Origin: Pseudomonadota bacterium
GTDB lineage: Bacteria > Pseudomonadota > Gammaproteobacteria > Burkholderiales > Methylophilaceae
Assembly: GCA_029549705.1 (NCBI GenBank)
Contig: JAKPIR010000270.1
Location: 1-9,053 of the forward strand
Direction of reading: 5' to 3'
DNA length: 9,053 nt
Shown: positions 5,925-9,053 of the stretch, one piece after another
Layout of the letters: the number at the start of each line of letters is the position of its first letter
Numbering within the stretch: the first letter of the stretch is position 1
Program-made: the position numbers and the translations under genes
Notes under the pieces: model-generated
What the model saw: only the letters and a program-made list of their open reading frames with translations
Database searches by the model: none
What the model was told of the DNA's origin: nothing

Positions 5925-6437
5925 ATGCATACACGTGTTTATAGCAAATTAAAATATAGCGCAATCACACTGGGCCTAGTCGTCAGTATGATGTCGTTTA
6001 ACGCACTGGCAGAGTCAGACGATGCTGAAGGGATTGCTTGGCAAGACCTAAGCGCCCAACAACAAGAAACCTTAAGCGCAATCAAAGAAGATTGGAACAC
6101 CCTACCCGCAGAACGCCAACGGCGACTAAGCAAAGGCGCTGAAAAATGGGGCGAGATGGACCCAGAGCAACGTGAGCATATCCGCGAAAGGCTGCACCAT
6201 TATCAAAATCTTTCACCTGAAGATAAAGAAGCGGTGAAGGCGCAAATGCGTGCATTTAAAGAACTGCCTTCTGATGAACGCAAGGCGTTGCGCGAACGCT
6301 GGAAAAACCTACCCCCGGAACAAAAAGAAATGCTTCGTGAACGCTATAAAGACAGGCACGATGACGAGCGCAAGGCGATGCGTGAAGAATTTAAACAAAA
6401 AAAACGTGAATGGCGCAAGCATCGCGAACGCGACTGA
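5925..6437 (+). CDS. Secreted helical-repeat protein, DUF3106-like
   Basis: 170 residues from the ATG at 5925, with AGG (5915-5917) 7 bases upstream. An in-frame ATG at 5901 would add eight residues and overlaps the stop of a small ORF (ATGA), so it remains possible. From 5925 the N-terminus is a good Sec signal peptide: basic start, hydrophobic core, cleavage after NALA (residue 29). The mature part is built of helical units beginning L-S/P-x-E/D/Q and ending in an aromatic residue. Four units of 18 residues start at 42, 60, 78 and 96, then three units of 15 residues start at 114, 129 and 144. The tail is strongly basic (KKREWRKHRERD). This matches the DUF3106 family of periplasmic proteins. 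The charged helical units with LPPEQ-type motifs recall the LTxxQ motifs of CpxP/Spy-type periplasmic chaperones, but that is analogy. It is the last gene of the sigma factor cluster and may modulate the membrane anti-sigma protein or protect envelope proteins. Confidence 0.85.
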   Translation: MHTRVYSKLKYSAITLGLVVSMMSFNALAESDDAEGIAWQDLSAQQQETLSAIKEDWNTLPAERQRRLSKGAEKWGEMDPEQREHIRERLHHYQNLSPEDKEAVKAQMRAFKELPSDERKALRERWKNLPPEQKEMLRERYKDRHDDERKAMREEFKQKKREWRKHRERD

Positions 6438-6503
6438 CTTTAATAAACGCCTTGTGCTGATTTTGAAACATTGAAGCACTTTAATCATACAACCTCTCGA
6501 CTT

Positions 6504-6525
6504 CCTTAATTTTTCAAAAATAAGG
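6504..6525. repeat. AT-rich inverted repeat in the intergenic region
   Basis: CCTTA and AT-rich arms (CCTTAATTTTT / AAAAATAAGG, one bulged A) form an imperfect hairpin 67 bases after the DUF3106-like gene. It is followed by GGG rather than a T-run, so it is a poor intrinsic terminator. It may still mark the 3' end of the sigma cluster transcript or an operator for the GTPase gene. The rest of 6438-6639 shows no ORF or RNA gene. Confidence 0.3.
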
Positions 6526-6536
6526 GGGCTCAACAA

Positions 6537-6545
6537 TGTTAAAAT
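6537..6545 (+). promoter_or_regulatory. Possible extended -10 promoter for the GTPase gene
   Basis: TGTTAAAAT matches an extended -10 element (TGn plus TAAAAT, 5 of 6 to TATAAT), 95 bases before the GTPase start. There is no recognisable -35 at 17 bases upstream (AAAATA), which extended -10 promoters can tolerate. Weak evidence in an AT-rich stretch. Confidence 0.25.
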
Positions 6546-6639
6546 GCAAAACGCACGCTTTTTAACAATCAAGCCGCATCGTCTGAAGTAGCATTAGGCT
6601 TAGCCGCGGCCCATTTTAAGGTTTAAATTAAGGTTCATT

Positions 6640-7590
6640 ATGGCCATTCAATGGTATCCGGGGCACATGACCCAAGCCCGCAAAAAGGCGGAAGAAACCA
6701 TGGAATTCACCGACGTGGTGATTGAAGTGCTTGACGCGCGCGTGCCAGCGGCCAGCCATAACCCAATGATTGATGAAATGCGGTTGTTTCGTCAACGCCC
6801 GCAGCTAAAAATTCTAAACAAATCCGATTTAGCCGACCCCAAAGCAACACAGGCCTGGCTAAACTACTTTAACAAGCAGCCCAATACCAAAGCAGTTGCA
6901 CTTTCGTGCAAAAAGGCAGGGGAAGCGAATAAAATACCTAAACTCTGTTTAGGGCTGGCGCCACATCGCGGTACACATTTAAAGCCCTTGCGCATGCTGA
7001 TTATGGGGATTCCGAACGTGGGCAAATCAACCTTGATGAACGCGCTGCTTAATCGCCGTGTGGCAAAAGTCGGCGACGAACCGGCAGTGACCAAAAGCCA
7101 GCAACGGTTTGATTTAAGTGACACCATGAGCATCACCGATACACCGGGCATGATGTGGCCTAAAATTCAATACGAATCAGATGGTTACATGTTAGCCGCC
7201 AGCCACGCAATTGGCCGCAATGCAGTGATTGATGAAGATGTGGCACTGTTTTTAGCCAACAATTTGCTGCATACCTACCCGGCACTCCTCAACGCGCGCT
7301 ACAAGCTAGACACGATGAAACATGAAGGTGCCATGCTGGATGTGCTGAAAATGGATGGCGTGGATTTATTAGAAGCCATTGCCAGAAGGCGTTCTTACAA
7401 GCGTCATGATGGCCTGTATGACATGGAAAAAACCGCCGTGGCTTTTTTGACAGATTACCGTAGCGGTGCGATTGGTCGCGTAACGTTAGAAACGCCGGAA
7501 AGCAGAAGCGCAATGATGCAAAGCACACAAGCTGTCAGCGATGCAGAAACAGGCGAAAATGAAGTCACTGACGAGACGCATTCAGACTAA
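6640..7590 (+). CDS. ylqF: Ribosome biogenesis GTPase YlqF/RbgA family
   Basis: A 316-residue circularly permuted GTPase. The G motifs come in the order G4-G5-G1-G2-G3: NKSD at 60-63, SCK at 89-91 (SAK is usual), the P-loop GIPNVGKST at 123-131, the switch I threonine T151 in EPAVTK, and DTPG at 167-170. The N-terminus MAIQWYPGHM is the family signature. In RbgA/YlqF proteins the hydrophobic residue replacing the catalytic glutamine and the C-terminal helical domain (about 180-290 here) allow action on the late large ribosomal subunit. The last 25 residues are an acidic, probably disordered tail. AAGG (6630-6633) is 6 bases before the ATG. The gene is probably monocistronic: a 202-base gap precedes it and an intrinsic terminator follows it directly. 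Family assignment is firm. Confidence 0.95.
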   Translation: MAIQWYPGHMTQARKKAEETMEFTDVVIEVLDARVPAASHNPMIDEMRLFRQRPQLKILNKSDLADPKATQAWLNYFNKQPNTKAVALSCKKAGEANKIPKLCLGLAPHRGTHLKPLRMLIMGIPNVGKSTLMNALLNRRVAKVGDEPAVTKSQQRFDLSDTMSITDTPGMMWPKIQYESDGYMLAASHAIGRNAVIDEDVALFLANNLLHTYPALLNARYKLDTMKHEGAMLDVLKMDGVDLLEAIARRRSYKRHDGLYDMEKTAVAFLTDYRSGAIGRVTLETPESRSAMMQSTQAVSDAETGENEVTDETHSD

Positions 7591-7591
7591 A

Positions 7592-7615
7592 GCTCGCTAA
7601 AGCGCGCAATTTTTT
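7592..7615 (+). terminator. Intrinsic terminator of the GTPase gene
   Basis: GCTCGCT and AGCGCGC form a 7-bp stem with one mismatch around a tiny AA loop (or a 4-base loop if the last pair opens). AA and six Ts follow at 7610-7615. It starts two bases after the stop codon at 7588-7590. On the other strand only TTTAG follows the hairpin, so it would be weaker for the convergent gene. Confidence 0.75.
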
Positions 7616-7620
7616 GCAAG

Positions 7621-8955
7621 TTAGCGGCACTGCCCCAAGGCGATTTCAGCTTGCGAACAAGGGCGCACCTGACCTTTTTTAAGATTTTCTTTAAAGATCC
7701 CCCAACCCGATTTTTCGCTATTCTTTTCTTTCTGTGGTGGGTTTTCTGCGGCGGTTACAGCCTCATGCGATTTGCTTGCATCAGCTGATTTAGCGGTATC
7801 TGTTGAATCTGCCTTTGCTTCAACTGGTGATAGTGACACTTCAGGTAATTTAGCTTGCTCTATAGGTGGCGCTGATTCAGCTTTTGCCTCCAGCTTGGCT
7901 TGAGGTTTAGCTTCAGCCTCCGCGATGCTGGCCTCTTTCTGCGCCTCAAGTTTCAACTGATCGGCAAATACTTTTCTTGCTAACTTTTCTGATTCCTCGT
8001 CCGCCATTTGAGATACCGCACGTATGGTTTTTTCAGGCTTTACCGCGGGCACCACCACACCTTCAGGTTTGTTTTCAGGTTCTGGCAAGGCTTCAATCGA
8101 CTCGTTTGGTAACAATCCGAAAGGGTCATACACGGCTGGCGCTTTCATTTCAGGTGTTTTTGCCACAACGGGTGGCGCCTCCTGCTTCAGTTCCGGGCTT
8201 GTTATCGTAATGGTAGGCTCATTCGGTGTGGCTAGTATTTGCACCAACGCATATAACCCAACCAAAATCAGTACACCCGTCAGCGCATAGGGCCAATGTA
8301 CACCCTTGAATTCTGACAACACTTCAATTTTTGGTTCAGTTTCTTCTGGCTTAAGATCAATCAGCGGCGCCGGCCCCTGCGGAGCAAAAGCTTTATTGAG
8401 TGTTGCTAGGCCTTCTGTAAAATGCATGGCATAAAGTGGCTGACCCAAGTCGTGTCGGTCATTTAAAATGCCCGTATAATCAATGACATTGGTTTCACCC
8501 TGCATTAAATGTGAGGTTGAAGCCACAAACGCTTGGGTGGCCAAAATCTCGTTTGACTGTGCAAAGCCTGCAATACGCTGCGCTATTTTTACGGCATCTC
8601 CTAGTACCTGAGGTTGGCCATGAATGTCGTTGACGATTTGCACCAACCCTGAATGCAATACAAAACGCACCAACACAGGCGCCGTCGTTCGAGTATTGTA
8701 TTGATGCACAATATTTTGCATATTGGCGGCAACCTGCAACACTTCTTCTGGCGCGCCCAAAGTTGTCACCATCACGCCTTCCACCGTATCAGTCACAATA
8801 CGCGTTTGCACTTGCGGCGCTTTAAGTGCCGCTTTTACCAGCGCGTTGAATTTACTTTTGAGGTCAATTTGTTCAGCGTCTGTTTTATCTGAAAAATCAA
8901 CCAGTTCTAAATAAACAATGCTGGCTGGTGCTGTTTTGTGAATGCTATCGTTCAT
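7621..8955 (-). CDS. N-terminal class III cyclase-like domain, one membrane helix, long periplasmic low-complexity tail
   Basis: A 444-residue protein. Residues about 11-180 read as a class III adenylate/guanylate cyclase homology domain: YLELVDFS (15-22) stands for FADIVGFT, VEGVMVTTLG (58-67) for GDGVMAVFG, and LGDAVKIAQRI (118-128) for YGDAVNVAARL. Both metal-binding aspartates appear as glutamates (E17, E59), and the catalytic asparagine appears as lysine (K123); the arginine is kept (R127). The domain may therefore be inactive or act as a nucleotide sensor. A transmembrane helix spans about 220-242. The remaining 200 residues are rich in Pro, Ala, Glu and Lys with a helical charged stretch (about 318-365). 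They end in a short conserved-looking tail with C433 and C443 (PCSQAEIALGQC). The usual order in such enzymes is sensor first, cyclase last; here it is reversed. No good ribosome site precedes the ATG at 8953-8955. The fold is likely; the function is unknown. Confidence 0.8.
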   Translation of the reverse strand: MNDSIHKTAPASIVYLELVDFSDKTDAEQIDLKSKFNALVKAALKAPQVQTRIVTDTVEGVMVTTLGAPEEVLQVAANMQNIVHQYNTRTTAPVLVRFVLHSGLVQIVNDIHGQPQVLGDAVKIAQRIAGFAQSNEILATQAFVASTSHLMQGETNVIDYTGILNDRHDLGQPLYAMHFTEGLATLNKAFAPQGPAPLIDLKPEETEPKIEVLSEFKGVHWPYALTGVLILVGLYALVQILATPNEPTITITSPELKQEAPPVVAKTPEMKAPAVYDPFGLLPNESIEALPEPENKPEGVVVPAVKPEKTIRAVSQMADEESEKLARKVFADQLKLEAQKEASIAEAEAKPQAKLEAKAESAPPIEQAKLPEVSLSPVEAKADSTDTAKSADASKSHEAVTAAENPPQKEKNSEKSGWGIFKENLKKGQVRPCSQAEIALGQCR

Positions 8956-9053
8956 GTTGTGCAGAGGTGTTTTGTCTTGATGCTTTTTAAGTTAAATAGT
9001 GTAAATATGCTGCGATTTTAAACAGGTTAAGATTCAAATTTGTTAAATTTTGT

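Noticed and set aside
6415..6436. TCGCGAACGCGA dyad at the end of the DUF3106-like gene as a terminator
   Set aside because: It has no T-run after it, lies inside the coding sequence and has only a two-base loop.
6616..6635. Direct repeat TTAAGGTT (6616-6623 and 6628-6635) before the GTPase start
   Set aside because: The second copy serves as the ribosome site. The first is probably chance in an AT-rich leader, with no sign of an operator.
7977..8290. Two overlapping plus-strand frames of 77 and 88 codons
   Set aside because: They are antisense to the low-complexity tail of the cyclase-like gene. Biased composition there keeps other frames open; no motif or ribosome site supports them.

Overview
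This 9 kb window looks like the chromosome of a Gram-negative betaproteobacterium with a moderate GC content. The closest match by gene content is probably the Methylophilaceae (Methylotenera-like) or a related Nitrosomonadales group. That guess rests on the sigma factor / DUF3619-like / DUF3106-like gene set, the sigma-54-type pilin promoter and the signal peptides. It is an inference from family knowledge, not a database match. I see no tRNA, rRNA, CRISPR array, transposase or insertion sequence.

Left part (1-4333). A minus-strand SAM-dependent methyltransferase gene runs off the left edge. A 328-base divergent intergenic region separates it from a plus-strand pair: a GspG-like prepilin and a large membrane-bound GGDEF-EAL cyclic-di-GMP protein. 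The intergenic region holds a very good sigma-54 (-24/-12) promoter. Upstream of it are a probable IHF site and a 19-base dyad at a typical enhancer distance. The pilin and the c-di-GMP protein are 43 bases apart and are probably co-transcribed.

Middle part (4334-6437). Four genes in one direction form what I read as an envelope-stress module. They are a secreted protein made of 11-residue repeats, an ECF-type sigma factor, a single-pass membrane protein that is the likely anti-sigma factor (DUF3619-like), and a secreted helical-repeat protein (DUF3106-like). The sigma and anti-sigma genes are 13 bases apart. The sigma factor start codon lies inside a perfect 12-base palindrome and has no well-placed Shine-Dalgarno sequence. 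A 7-bp stem dyad lies upstream of the 11-residue repeat gene. The working idea is that the secreted, highly charged repeat proteins report on or protect the periplasm, while the acidic periplasmic tail of the membrane protein gates the sigma factor.

Right part (6438-9053). A circularly permuted ribosome-assembly GTPase (YlqF/RbgA type) ends at a clear intrinsic terminator. It converges on a minus-strand gene for an unusual protein with an N-terminal, apparently degenerate class III cyclase domain, one membrane segment, and a long Pro/Ala/Glu/Lys-rich periplasmic tail with a terminal cysteine pair. The last 98 bases, upstream of that gene, are AT-rich and show no feature I can defend.
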